Positions 37,065-46,637 of a stretch of 64,000 nt of DNA are shown piece by piece. Source of the stretch: JAJFUE01 sp041687335 (GTDB lineage Bacteria > Sumerlaeota > Sumerlaeia > MVZB01); NCBI GenBank assembly GCA_041687335.1, contig JAWLCE010000021.1:8784-72783 (forward strand), in the 5' to 3' direction. The position numbers were made by a program, and so were the translations under genes. Under the pieces are notes generated by a model that was not told the DNA's origin, made no database searches, and worked only from the letters and a program-made list of their open reading frames with translations. The first letter of the stretch is position 1, and each line of letters begins with the position of its first letter.

Positions 37065-39875
37065 ATGCAAGACGAGGCTGCAATCTCCCACTCGCCAGAA
37101 TTCGTCGCCATCGTTGCGGCGGCGGATGAGGGGCTTTTGGCGGCCAATGAAACTTTCCTGAAAAGCTTTAGTTTGGAGGACCAATCCGGCACCAGACGGT
37201 TTACCGAATGGATTCATCCGGAGGATCAGCAAATCTTTCACAATGCGCTTGCGCATGCTTTGGGGCCCTCTGGCCTCGCCTGCGTCCGCTGCCGATTGTT
37301 GGGAGCGGGGGCAGGGGTGTCGTTGGTGGACTGGTTTATCAAAGCCGCCCCTGAAGGGGGCTACGCTCTGCTCTATGGCCTCAAGCCCGATGCGGCGCCG
37401 GCAGAACTGGATCTGGCAAGCTTGCGGCGCCGACAATCTCCCGCACAGGTGGTCGTGGGGGGTGATGAGGCGACCCGCCGCCATGCGCGGGAGGATGCCG
37501 AGGCACGAGTGCAACTGGCGGCGGTGCTGGCCAACATGGTCGAGGGGGTGGTGATCTTCGACGCCCAGGGAAACCTGCTCGACATGAATCCAGCCGCCTT
37601 GGAAATGCATGGCTCCAAAGATATCAACCCGCTTCGTGTCAGCCTGGCAGACCTTGAAAAGTCCTTTATCCTTCACGACATGAAGGGCCGCCAACTCCCG
37701 CCCGACCAGTGGCCCATCGCTCGCACTCTGCGGGGGGAAAGTTTCCGGGGCATGAAAGTGCGCGTCGATCGGACCGACGGCGGCAAGGATAGCTGGGTCG
37801 GCAGCTACGGGGGCATGCCCGTGCGCGGCGATGGCGGCCGCATCATCCTTTTGATCGTCACGATGCGCGACATCACGGATGAACAACGTGCCGAGGAAGC
37901 GCTGCGTGTCAGCGAGGAACGCCTACGCCAGGCCGTCGAGGTGGCTGGCATCGGCATCTTCGAACATGACTACACCGACGACTGGTTTGAATGCTCGCCC
38001 ACCTACCGCTCGATCTGGGGGTTTCAGCCCGACCAGAAGATTGGCTTTGAAGAATTCCTGAAAAAAACTTTCCCCGAAGATCGCGCCATGGTCGCTGCTG
38101 CCATGGAAGCCGCAAGGGATGCCGCCGGCAATGGGCTTTATCGGGTTGAACATCGAATTGTGCATCCGGACGGCTCGATCCGCTGGATCAACGAGCGAGC
38201 AGGAACTTTTTTCGCCGGCGAGGGGGCCGACCGTCGAGCCGTGCGGACGATCGGCGCCTGCACCGACATTACTGAGCGCAAGCAGGCCGAGGAAGCCTTG
38301 TGTGCCAGCGAGGAACGGCTTCGCCAAGCCGTCCTTTTGACAGGCATTGGAATTTTCGAGCACGACCACATCAGCGGGGCCATCGACTTCTCCTCGATCC
38401 TGCGCAGGATCTACGCACTGCCGGAGGCGGACCCCATCTCCATGGATGAATTTGTGGCACGGTTCCACCCGGCCGAACGCGACAAGATTCTTGCTGCTAT
38501 CGCGGCAGCCCACGATCCCGCCGGTGACGGTGCCTACAGTCGCGAGCACAGGATTGTTTTACCCGATGGCTCGGAGCGCTGGGTCAGCGTTCAGTCACAA
38601 ACGTTCTTTGCAGGGGAGGGAGCGCAGCGCCGAGCCATACGGACCATCGGCGCCTGCGCCGACATCACCGCGCGGCGCGAGTCTGAGGAAGCCCTGCATC
38701 GCTCTCGCGATGAGCTGGAACAACTGGTCGCGGTGCGAACGGCCCAGTTGAGCCAACGTGCCATGCAACTGGCCCAGCTGGCTTCGGAACTGACGCTTGC
38801 CGAGCAGCGCGAGCGGCGGCGCTTGGCTCAGGTCATCCACGATCACCTCCAGCAGTTGCTGGTGGCGGCCAAGTTTGGGCTGGAATCATTGATCCGTCGC
38901 GCCGGAACCGAATGTAAGAGCGGGATTGCACAGATTCATGAGCTGCTCAGCCAATCTATCGATATCTCTCGTTCGCTTACGGTTGAGCTCTCTCCCCCGA
39001 TCTTACATGAGGCGGGGCTGGAGGCGGCACTTGAGTGGCTGGCGCGGTGGTTTCGTGACAAATATGAAATGGAAGTTGAACTGGAACTGGCCACATGCGA
39101 GAAAAACCTGGCCGATGATATTAATGTCTTGCTGTTTCAGGCCGTCCGCGAATTGCTGCTCAACGTGGCCAAGCATTCAGGTGTCAATTCGGCACGTGTC
39201 CGTGTCGCCTCAGCACAGCCCAAACTGATCGCATTACAAGTCATCGATGAGGGGCGCGGGTTTAATGCCGGGCAGTTCTCCCACGGCGAGAACAGCGGGG
39301 GCGGCGGCTATGGCCTGCTCAGCATTCGGGAGCGGTTGGCCCTGTTGGGGGGGGAGCTTCAGATCGAGAGCACTCCCGCCAAAGGAACAGTCGTCACCCT
39401 TGTTGCCCCGCTGCGCCTGAAGGGCGATGCGCCGGTTGCGATCCCACTCAGTCCGGTTTCCCCTGCGGGAGCTGGCGCGGCGACCGACGAGCCGGCTGAA
39501 GCTACCCCTTCGGCGCTTCGCGTCCTGTTGGTGGACGACCATCACGTCGTGCGCCAGGGTTTGGCGACGCTGCTGGCCGAAGAGCCCGATATTATGGTAG
39601 TCGGCGAGGCGGTTGATGGCCTCGACGGTGTGGTTCAAGCGCGTTGCCTGCGCCCCGATGTGATCCTGATGGACTTTTCGATGCCGATCATGGATGGCGT
39701 GGAGGCCACCCGCATAATCCACGAGGAGCTGCCGCAGACGCGAATCCTGGGCCTGTCGATGTACAGCGAACCCGACCGCGCCGCCGCCATGCTCGCCGCC
39801 GGCGCCAGCGGCTACGCCAGCAAGAGCGGCAACCTGAACGATCTGCTCAGGCTGATTCGTGCCGGAAGACCGTGA
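37065..39875 (+). CDS. Multi-PAS hybrid histidine kinase with C-terminal receiver
   Basis: 936 residues, no membrane helix, so a cytoplasmic sensor. Order: a degenerate N-terminal PAS-like segment (~1-115); PAS (~155-275, ending MRDITDEQRAEEALR); PAS (~285-410, ending GACTDITERKQAEEAL); PAS (~420-540, ending GACADITARRESEEAL); a coiled coil; a HisKA_3-type dimerisation helix with phospho-acceptor His near 591 (LAQVIHDHLQQLL); HATPase (RELLLNVAKHSG, DEGRGFNAG, GGYGLLSIRERL); receiver from ~820 with phospho-Asp in VILMDFSMPIMDG near 868. The HisKA_3 kinase and the receiver are both NarL/LuxR-style, but the usual HTH output domain is absent: the protein ends after LLRLIRAGRP. The third and fourth PAS domains are similar to each other, suggesting internal duplication. 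Confidence 0.92.
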   Translation: MQDEAAISHSPEFVAIVAAADEGLLAANETFLKSFSLEDQSGTRRFTEWIHPEDQQIFHNALAHALGPSGLACVRCRLLGAGAGVSLVDWFIKAAPEGGYALLYGLKPDAAPAELDLASLRRRQSPAQVVVGGDEATRRHAREDAEARVQLAAVLANMVEGVVIFDAQGNLLDMNPAALEMHGSKDINPLRVSLADLEKSFILHDMKGRQLPPDQWPIARTLRGESFRGMKVRVDRTDGGKDSWVGSYGGMPVRGDGGRIILLIVTMRDITDEQRAEEALRVSEERLRQAVEVAGIGIFEHDYTDDWFECSPTYRSIWGFQPDQKIGFEEFLKKTFPEDRAMVAAAMEAARDAAGNGLYRVEHRIVHPDGSIRWINERAGTFFAGEGADRRAVRTIGACTDITERKQAEEALCASEERLRQAVLLTGIGIFEHDHISGAIDFSSILRRIYALPEADPISMDEFVARFHPAERDKILAAIAAAHDPAGDGAYSREHRIVLPDGSERWVSVQSQTFFAGEGAQRRAIRTIGACADITARRESEEALHRSRDELEQLVAVRTAQLSQRAMQLAQLASELTLAEQRERRRLAQVIHDHLQQLLVAAKFGLESLIRRAGTECKSGIAQIHELLSQSIDISRSLTVELSPPILHEAGLEAALEWLARWFRDKYEMEVELELATCEKNLADDINVLLFQAVRELLLNVAKHSGVNSARVRVASAQPKLIALQVIDEGRGFNAGQFSHGENSGGGGYGLLSIRERLALLGGELQIESTPAKGTVVTLVAPLRLKGDAPVAIPLSPVSPAGAGAATDEPAEATPSALRVLLVDDHHVVRQGLATLLAEEPDIMVVGEAVDGLDGVVQARCLRPDVILMDFSMPIMDGVEATRIIHEELPQTRILGLSMYSEPDRAAAMLAAGASGYASKSGNLNDLLRLIRAGRP

Positions 39876-39911
39876 CAACCCATTTTTCGAAATCGAGGCA
39901 CGCCCCTTCGG

Positions 39912-42900
39912 TTATTCACCCGAGGGTGCCTCGTAGGCCGCGTGGTTGAGGATCGCGAAGGTCGCCCCCGGCTCCAGGTTCATGCGCAGCCCACGCGTGT
40001 AATCGCGGCGGTCCAAGTGGCCGCGCACCAGGCTGACGTCGCCCAGTTCGATGATGCTGCCCGCACCCTCGCGCCGGATGGATTCGATCTGATAGCAGGC
40101 ATTGCGTTCTCCATCGTTCGCGATCGTGATCCACTCGCCGGCCAGCCGATCGCCCTCGGGCAGCGCTGCATCGACCCACAGCCGGCTGGTCGGCTCCTCC
40201 GGCCCGGAGAGGCGCGTCACGGTGCCCGACCAGCCGGCGCTGTCGGCCTCGAGCAGATCAGAGTTGACCTCCAGGCGTGATCCGCCGATCAGGCCGGCCC
40301 GCTCGACCCGCCCCGCGCGCCGGCGCACGAACCCCAGTCGCCCATCGCTGCTCATCGCCTCGCCCGCAAGCGCCTGGCCCGGCGGCAGGTAGATCAGGGT
40401 GTCACTGGTGCCATCGGCCAGCTCGACCGCGAGCACCACCGGGCCATCATGGGGATCGGCACCCGGCACCACCAGCCGTCGCGCCCGCAGGACTTGGGGT
40501 TGGTCGCGATACGGATCAAGCAGCGCGACGAAGGTAGATTCCAGCCCCGGTTCGCCACGGCGGCAGGCCAGCGCGTAGCGCAGCCATTCGGGGTTGCCGG
40601 GCTTGTTGCGCGGGGGCTGGCCGCTGGCCAGCACGACCTCGTCGAGCCCCTCGGTGAAATCCCACAGCCGGACGTGCGGAGTCGGCGCTCCAGCTGCTGC
40701 ACCCTCCCCCCGGGCTTCCCATTCGATCTGCCAGTCGGCCTGCGGCGCCGTCGACCGCTCGACCCGCGCCAGCCAGGAGTAGCCCTCCGGAAAATCCGCG
40801 CCCTCGGGGTGCGGGCCGTGGGCGACATCGGGACCGGCCAACGTGCCGGTGGGCTGGGCGGTCAGCTCCAGCCCCGTCACGCGCGCCTGGTCGCCCGGCC
40901 CGTGAAAGCCGCGCATGTGGTGGCCGCCCCCCGCGACACGGAAGATATCGACGGCATAGGCCCGGCCCGGGGCGGTCTCCACCAGCGCCAGCATGCGCCG
41001 ATATTCGGTCGCCTGCGGATAGACGCTGGGGCTCGAGACCTCGACCGCCTGCAACCCCGGCAGCTCCTTGAAGAAGACCGGCTCGCCGCCCCAGTTGACC
41101 TGCTGCGACTGCTCGTCGACCATGACCGTATTCTTGGAGAGCGTCGTGATCGACCATTCGTTGCGGTGGGGCCATGCCGTCGCGAATTCCGGGTAGCCCA
41201 GCTCGGGCGCCAAATCCATACCAAACCCGAACAGGCCGATGTTGAGCCTGTCGCGGTGGCCGTGGCCGCCGTTGCGGCCGAAATACATGTAAGCGCCGGT
41301 GCCCTCGGCGCCCCGTCCATATTCGAGCCGGGCCAGCCCATAGGCGGCAAGCATGTGTGGGGCCGGCGGGCGGGCGGCCTCCTCGCCACGCGCGGTGACG
41401 ACCTGCTCAATCCGGCGCGCCAGCTCGTCGGGGTCCTTGTCCATCAGCGAGCGGCCCAGCCCCTCGCTTCGGGTGCCATTGGCCCACCAGGCAGCCAACG
41501 CCAGCCGCTCGTCGCCGGTGTGGCGGAAGGCTTCGGCGATCAGGTTGGCGCCGGGCTGGCGCAACAGCCCGATGCTGCCGGTGCGGCCGGTGTCGCCGAT
41601 GTTGATGGTCGCCATGTCGAGCAGCGCCAGCCGCCAGGCGGCGCGGAAGCCCGCGGTGAAGCGGGGAAACTCCGCATACAGGTCGCGCCGGCCCGGCCCG
41701 GCGTATGACGCCAGCCGGTTGGCGGTGTTGGCCAGGTTGGCGATCCAGCCGAGCGAGTAGCCGGGCGAAGCCTCATCCCCGATGCCGTCGGTGTCGATCC
41801 GCCCCATGATGATCCCCGGCAGCTCGCCCCCGCGCGGCTCGTAGAGCCAATCGAGCCACTGCCCGCTCTCGGGCTCGCTATTGAGCGCGACCGCGGCGGC
41901 CGTCATCGCCGCATGGTGCATGCCGACGTTGCCCGAGATGCGGCCGGCGCGGATCGCCTCCGCTCCGACCCGCAGCAGGTTGTCGTCGATATTGCCCACC
42001 AGCAGCTCGCGGCTGCCCTTGCGGCCGGCCATGCCATGGCGTTCGGCGGCGGCGGCCAGAAAGTCATACAGCTCGTTCTGGCCGTCCAGGCCCGTCAGCA
42101 GCTTGTCATAGCTGGTGGCTAGCCGATTAAAAAACGAGCACTCCCAGATGCGGCCCTCAATCTTGCCCAGGTGGCTGCCCCCGTCGGAATGATACCAGCC
42201 GCGATCGGCATAGGGCTGCCAGTCCATTTCGGGGTAGACATCGGCCAGCCGGTCGAGCAGCAGAGCGGCGCGCGCGGCGGCCTCACGGTCTCCGCCCAGC
42301 ACCCAGGCATCCGCCAAAACCTCGATGCCACTGAGGATGTGGCGCCAAAGCTGCCAGCTGTAATAGGCGACAAAGCGATACTCGGTGCCGTCGGCGTCGA
42401 CGTAGCCAAAGCCGTCATCGACCCCCCACCGGTGGAGCGGGTCGGCCGGATCGGGATGGGCGGGGTTGAATAGCAGCGAGCGGTCGGCGAGCGCCGGCGA
42501 GAACAGCCCCCGCCCGTCGATGCCGCTGGCGTAGTAGGCGGCAAAATCGTTGGTCGGGAAGACCGCCTTGCAGTTGGGGCACTCGATCTTCCACGGGCGC
42601 GCGGCCACGTCCACCAGCCAGGGATAGGCCCCGAAGCGCTTGTTGACTTCCAACCCGCACCCGAGACAACCCTTCTGGATCGGCGGCAGGCCGCCGGGCC
42701 GGCGGGTCATCGTGACATCGATGGCGCGCGGCAGGTCCTGGCCGGGCACCATCCGCCACAGCTCGTCAAGGCTCAAGGCGAGCCACGGCCGGGCATTGCG
42801 CAGGGCGCGGTCGCGCTCGGCCGCCGCCCAATCATGGCGCTCGACGTTGCGCCGGATGTTGGCCAGCCGCTCGGGCGTATGCAGCCCGCCATGTTCGCGC

Positions 42901-43040
42901 GTCGGCTCCGCCCCCACCGTCCTCGGCAGCATCACCAATGCGATCGCAAAAATCACATGGAGCATTTCCCACCCGCGCGAGCGCAGGCGGTCAATGGGTC
43001 CCGCCCCGTTGGCATACCTGGTGATTCCGTAATAGGTCAT
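39912..43040 (-). CDS. Secreted heparinase II/III-like polysaccharide lyase
   Basis: About 1,042 residues. An N-terminal hydrophobic signal (LHVIFAIALVMLPRTVGAEP) is followed by a large helical (alpha/alpha toroid) region with WLALSLDELWRMVP, YPWLVDVA, WYHSDGGSHLGKIEGRIWE and HHAAMTAAAVALN. The beta-sheet heparinase II/III domain has NGGHGHRDRLNIGLFGFG and TTLSKNTVMVDEQSQ. Two CxxC pairs near residues 127 and 153 (KGCLGCG, IECPNCK) look like a zinc site. The family eliminatively cleaves uronate glycans; substrate unknown. Start 43040 has a GGTGGGGGGG site; an ATG at 42965 directly opening the signal peptide is an alternative. Divergent from the carotenoid operon. Confidence 0.85.
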   Translation of the reverse strand: MTYYGITRYANGAGPIDRLRSRGWEMLHVIFAIALVMLPRTVGAEPTREHGGLHTPERLANIRRNVERHDWAAAERDRALRNARPWLALSLDELWRMVPGQDLPRAIDVTMTRRPGGLPPIQKGCLGCGLEVNKRFGAYPWLVDVAARPWKIECPNCKAVFPTNDFAAYYASGIDGRGLFSPALADRSLLFNPAHPDPADPLHRWGVDDGFGYVDADGTEYRFVAYYSWQLWRHILSGIEVLADAWVLGGDREAAARAALLLDRLADVYPEMDWQPYADRGWYHSDGGSHLGKIEGRIWECSFFNRLATSYDKLLTGLDGQNELYDFLAAAAERHGMAGRKGSRELLVGNIDDNLLRVGAEAIRAGRISGNVGMHHAAMTAAAVALNSEPESGQWLDWLYEPRGGELPGIIMGRIDTDGIGDEASPGYSLGWIANLANTANRLASYAGPGRRDLYAEFPRFTAGFRAAWRLALLDMATINIGDTGRTGSIGLLRQPGANLIAEAFRHTGDERLALAAWWANGTRSEGLGRSLMDKDPDELARRIEQVVTARGEEAARPPAPHMLAAYGLARLEYGRGAEGTGAYMYFGRNGGHGHRDRLNIGLFGFGMDLAPELGYPEFATAWPHRNEWSITTLSKNTVMVDEQSQQVNWGGEPVFFKELPGLQAVEVSSPSVYPQATEYRRMLALVETAPGRAYAVDIFRVAGGGHHMRGFHGPGDQARVTGLELTAQPTGTLAGPDVAHGPHPEGADFPEGYSWLARVERSTAPQADWQIEWEARGEGAAAGAPTPHVRLWDFTEGLDEVVLASGQPPRNKPGNPEWLRYALACRRGEPGLESTFVALLDPYRDQPQVLRARRLVVPGADPHDGPVVLAVELADGTSDTLIYLPPGQALAGEAMSSDGRLGFVRRRAGRVERAGLIGGSRLEVNSDLLEADSAGWSGTVTRLSGPEEPTSRLWVDAALPEGDRLAGEWITIANDGERNACYQIESIRREGAGSIIELGDVSLVRGHLDRRDYTRGLRMNLEPGATFAILNHAAYEAPSGE

Positions 43041-43275
43041 GACTAGCCCCCCCACCGTTGGCAACGCTTTGCCTTACATCCTATTTTTTTTGGTTTACGG
43101 CCGATACCACTTTTTATTCCGGATGGCGACAAAAGAAAAATCAGGGATGGCAGGGCGTCTTGCTCCCTGCATCGGCGGGCTTCCAGTTCGACAGCCCCCG
43201 GCTGCGCGTCATCCCACACTAGGCTTAACTCGACGGATTGTTTATGATGCACGAGTCGAATCGGAGATGACAATC

Positions 43276-44322
43276 ATGGAGCAGGCGGAGCTGAATCAAT
43301 GGGCGACGCCCGGGGCCGGATCCCCTCCGGCGCCCGATGGCGGCTGGAGTGAGGCCCAGTGGGAGGCACTCCAGCGGGCGGTGATGACACGAGCGCGCGC
43401 GGCCGGCTGCGATGCCGCCGCCGAGCGCCTCGTCGTGCGCGCCGCCCGCCGCGTCATGCGCCGCTACACGACCAGCTTCTTCATGGTCAGCCGCTTCCTG
43501 CCCCGCCCCAAGCGCGACCAGGTCGAGTTGATCTACGCCGCCGTCCGCTACCCCGACGAAGTCGTCGACACCTTCCCACTGGCGCCGGGCGAGCGCGAGG
43601 CGCGGCTGGAGGCCTGGTCCGCCGCCTATGAGCTGGCCCTCGCGGCGCCCTCGCTGCGGGCCGCGCTGGCGGATGGCGCGACGCCCTTCGCCGCCGCCTT
43701 TGCGCAGGTGGTCCGCCGCCACGAAATCCCCTCCGGGCACTACCGCGCCTTCCTGGCGGCGATGCGGCGCGACGTCGCCCCGCGTCCATTCCCGACTCTT
43801 GCCAGCCTGATCGACGACTACATCCACGGCAGCGCGATCGTGGTCGGCTTCTTTCTCGCCTACGTCTATGGCCCGTCGTCGCCCGGCCGGATGGGCGAGG
43901 CGCTCGCCGCCGCCCGCGACCTGGGCATCGCCCTGCAATTGACCAACTTCCTGCGCGACGTCGGCGAAGACCACCGCCGGGGCCGCCTCTACCTGCCGCT
44001 CGACATGCTCGCCCGGGCGGGGGTCGATCCGGCCGACATCACGGCGCCGGCGCTGCGCCCGGCGGCGATCGCCGTCGTCCGCGAGCTGGCCGGGGTCGCC
44101 GCGGCGCACTATGCCCGCGCCGATGCCCATCTCGATGCCTACGCCCCCGACTGCCGCGTCGCGATCAAGGCCTGCATCGACGTCTACGGCCGGCTCAACG
44201 CCCGCATCGCCGCCTGTCCCGATCCGATCGCCCGCCGTCAGTCGGTGCCGCTGCGCGAGAAGCTGGCGTCCCTGCCCCATTCCAAATACTGGCGCCTGCC
44301 GCTGGCGCTGATCGGAGCTTGA
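43276..44322 (+). CDS. crtB: Phytoene/squalene synthase family enzyme
   Basis: 348 residues. It condenses two prenyl diphosphates head to head, most likely two GGPP to phytoene. Both Asp-rich motifs are present: RYPDEVVDTF and NFLRDVGEDHRRGRLYLP, together with YTTSFFMVSRFLP near the N-terminus. C30 (diapophytoene) synthesis cannot be excluded from sequence. ATG 43276 has GGAG 9 bp upstream; in-frame codons before it are not conserved. First gene of a tightly packed seven-gene operon. Confidence 0.9.
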   Translation: MEQAELNQWATPGAGSPPAPDGGWSEAQWEALQRAVMTRARAAGCDAAAERLVVRAARRVMRRYTTSFFMVSRFLPRPKRDQVELIYAAVRYPDEVVDTFPLAPGEREARLEAWSAAYELALAAPSLRAALADGATPFAAAFAQVVRRHEIPSGHYRAFLAAMRRDVAPRPFPTLASLIDDYIHGSAIVVGFFLAYVYGPSSPGRMGEALAAARDLGIALQLTNFLRDVGEDHRRGRLYLPLDMLARAGVDPADITAPALRPAAIAVVRELAGVAAAHYARADAHLDAYAPDCRVAIKACIDVYGRLNARIAACPDPIARRQSVPLREKLASLPHSKYWRLPLALIGA

Positions 44323-44323
44323 G

Positions 44324-45814
44324 ATGAGCCGGAACGGTCAAGAGCGCGCGGCGGTGGTCGGCGGCGGCCTCGGCGGCCTCAGCGTGGCGATCCACCTGCG
44401 CCTGGCCGGTTTCCAGGTCACGCTCTACGAGGCCAACGAGCGCGTCGGCGGCCGCGCCAGCCGGCTCAGCTTCGGCGGCTTCACCTTCGACACCGGCCCC
44501 ACCCTGCTCAACTATCCCTGGGTCTACCGCGAATTGTTCGCCGCCGCCGGCCGACGCCTCGATGACTACCTTGAGCTGATTCCCGTCGATCCCTCGATCC
44601 GCTTCCTCTGGCCCGACGGCGAGCACCTCGAGCTCAGCAGCGACATCTGTCGGCTGGTGGCCGAGGTCGAGCGGCTCGAGCCGGGCGGGGCCCCCGGGCT
44701 GTTTGCCTTCCTCGCCGATGCCGGCGAAAAATACCGGCTCGCCTTCGAGAAGCTCGCCTGCCGCAACGCCGACGGTCCGCTGCGCTGGTTCGGCGCGCTG
44801 CGCCCGGGCGAGTTGCTGGCCACCGGCGCCTGGCGCAGCCTCGACCGCGAGCTGGGCCGCTTCTTCCGCAGCCGCCGCCTGCGCGATGCCCTCGGCTCCT
44901 ACGCCATGTATCTGGGCGGCTCCCCCCGCGAGCTGCCCGGCCTGTTCTCGATCCTGCCCTACGGCGAGCTGGCGATGGGCCTGTGGCTGCCGCGCGGCGG
45001 GATCTATGCCCTGGTCGAGGCCGTCGAACGCCTCGCGCGCGAACTGGGCGTGGAGATCCGCACCGGCTGCCCCATCCGGGCCCTTCGCGTGGAGCAAAGC
45101 CGCGTCGCCGGCGTGGTCCTCATGGACGGCAGCCACGAGCCGTGGGACCGGGTCGTCTCCAACATCGACGCCCCCGCCACCCGCCGGCTGCTCGAGAACG
45201 ACCTCAACGGCGCCAACGGTCGCCGCCCGCCGCGCATGACCCCCTCGGTCTTGACCTTCTATTGGGGCGTGCGCGGGCCCGTGGCGGGGGCCGGCCATCA
45301 CACGATCTTCCTGCCCGCCGACAGTCGGGCCTCCTTTGACGAGCTGATCCGGCTCGGCCGCGTCCCGAGAGAGCTGCCCTTCTACATGAGCATCGCCTCG
45401 CGCTGCGATCCTGCCCTCGCGCCCCCCGGCGACTCCGCCGTCTTCATCCTCGTGCCGCTGCCGCGCCGCTCGCAACTGGGCAAGATCGACCAGGATGCCC
45501 TGCGCGACCAGCTGCGCGCCCGCGTGCTGGAACGGCTGGCCGGCCACGGCATCGACCTGCCGGCCGCCTCCATCGCCCACGAGCAGGCGCTCACCCCGGC
45601 GCACTGGGGCCGGCGCTTTGGCCTCTACGACGACTCCGCCTTCGGCGCCGCCCACACCCTGTTTCAGATGGGACCCTTCCGCCAGCCCAACCGTGACCCC
45701 CATGTCGGCGGCCTCTACTATGTCGGCGCCAGCACCACCCCCGGCACCGGCCTACCGATGGTCGTCCTGGGCGGGCGCATGACCGCCGAGCGGGTGCTCT
45801 CCGATGTTTGTTAA
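44324..45814 (+). CDS. crtI: CrtI-type carotenoid desaturase 1
   Basis: 496-residue FAD enzyme. The N-terminal dinucleotide-binding fold is AAVVGGGLGGLSVAIHLRLAGFQVTLYEA (given here in parts: VVGGGLGGLS, VTLYEANERVGGRA), then FTFDTGPTLLNYP. The C-terminal GLYYVGASTTPGTGLPMVVL is the bacterial phytoene-desaturase signature. It introduces conjugated double bonds stepwise into phytoene at the membrane. It begins 1 bp after the crtB stop and overlaps the next gene by 11 bp. A second CrtI-type gene in the operon (48684) suggests the two divide desaturation and end-group modification. Confidence 0.9.
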   Translation: MSRNGQERAAVVGGGLGGLSVAIHLRLAGFQVTLYEANERVGGRASRLSFGGFTFDTGPTLLNYPWVYRELFAAAGRRLDDYLELIPVDPSIRFLWPDGEHLELSSDICRLVAEVERLEPGGAPGLFAFLADAGEKYRLAFEKLACRNADGPLRWFGALRPGELLATGAWRSLDRELGRFFRSRRLRDALGSYAMYLGGSPRELPGLFSILPYGELAMGLWLPRGGIYALVEAVERLARELGVEIRTGCPIRALRVEQSRVAGVVLMDGSHEPWDRVVSNIDAPATRRLLENDLNGANGRRPPRMTPSVLTFYWGVRGPVAGAGHHTIFLPADSRASFDELIRLGRVPRELPFYMSIASRCDPALAPPGDSAVFILVPLPRRSQLGKIDQDALRDQLRARVLERLAGHGIDLPAASIAHEQALTPAHWGRRFGLYDDSAFGAAHTLFQMGPFRQPNRDPHVGGLYYVGASTTPGTGLPMVVLGGRMTAERVLSDVC

Positions 45815-46556
45815 GGAATACGGTCACGGCGCGCAGCTGGTGCTCGGCCTGCACGGCTGGGGCGGCGACCACCGCGAGTTTGCCACGCTGGCGCCCCACC
45901 TGCCGGCGGACATTCGGCTGCTCTGCCCCGACCTGCCCGGTTACGGCCGCTCGCCCCGGCCCGACCCGCTCACCCTCGAGTCGATTCTCTCCCCCTTGGC
46001 CGCGCTGCTGGACCGTTGCTCGGCCGCCGGTCCCTGCATCCTGATGGGCTATTGCAGCGGGGCGGCGCTGGCCCTGCTGCTGGCCCAGCGCCGGCCGGCG
46101 GACGTCTCGCGTCTGGTCCTGATCGAGCCGCTCGCCTGCATGCCCTGGTATTTCAAGCTCTTCCTCGCCGGCCGGCCGGGGCGTCTGGCCTTCGCGACGG
46201 CGTTTCAGGGTGGCCCGGGCCGGCGGGTGGTCAACGGCCTGCTGGGGCTGTTCCAGCCGGCGGGCGAGGATTTCACCCAGGGCCTGGCACAACTCGACGC
46301 CGAGCTGGCGCTTGGTTATCTGGCATGCCTGCGCCCGCTGGGGCTGAAGGATCTGACCCTCGCCGGGGTGCCCGTCGAGATCGCCGTCGGCGAGCAAACC
46401 TTCCGCGCCGTGCGCCGTTCGGCCCGGCTGCTCGGCCGGCGCCTGCAGCCGTCGCGCGTCCTTATTCTGGCCGGGGCGGGCCATCTGCCGCTGAAGCGCT
46501 GCGCCCACCAATTGTCTCGACTGTTGGCGGTCGAGGCGGCACCCGTGGCACAATGA
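45804..46556 (+). CDS. Alpha/beta hydrolase with Cys in the nucleophile elbow
   Basis: 250 residues, alpha/beta hydrolase fold: LVLGLHGWGGDHREF (oxyanion loop), CPDLPGYGRSPRPD and the elbow MGYCSGAALALLLA, where the central GxSxG position (residue 84) is Cys, as in dienelactone hydrolases. The C-terminal His is in GAGHLPLKRC. It is embedded in the carotenoid operon, overlapping crtI1 by 11 bp. Possible roles are hydrolysis or transfer of an acyl group on the carotenoid glycoside; this is inference from context. If Ser85 rather than Cys84 were the nucleophile the geometry would be non-standard. Confidence 0.82.
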   Translation: MFVKEYGHGAQLVLGLHGWGGDHREFATLAPHLPADIRLLCPDLPGYGRSPRPDPLTLESILSPLAALLDRCSAAGPCILMGYCSGAALALLLAQRRPADVSRLVLIEPLACMPWYFKLFLAGRPGRLAFATAFQGGPGRRVVNGLLGLFQPAGEDFTQGLAQLDAELALGYLACLRPLGLKDLTLAGVPVEIAVGEQTFRAVRRSARLLGRRLQPSRVLILAGAGHLPLKRCAHQLSRLLAVEAAPVAQ

Positions 46557-46637
46557 CTGAACGCTTACGACTGATGATCTCGGGCTATCAGGCGGTTGCT
46601 CCACACGCGACAAACCTCCGGGGAAAGGCGGGTGAGA

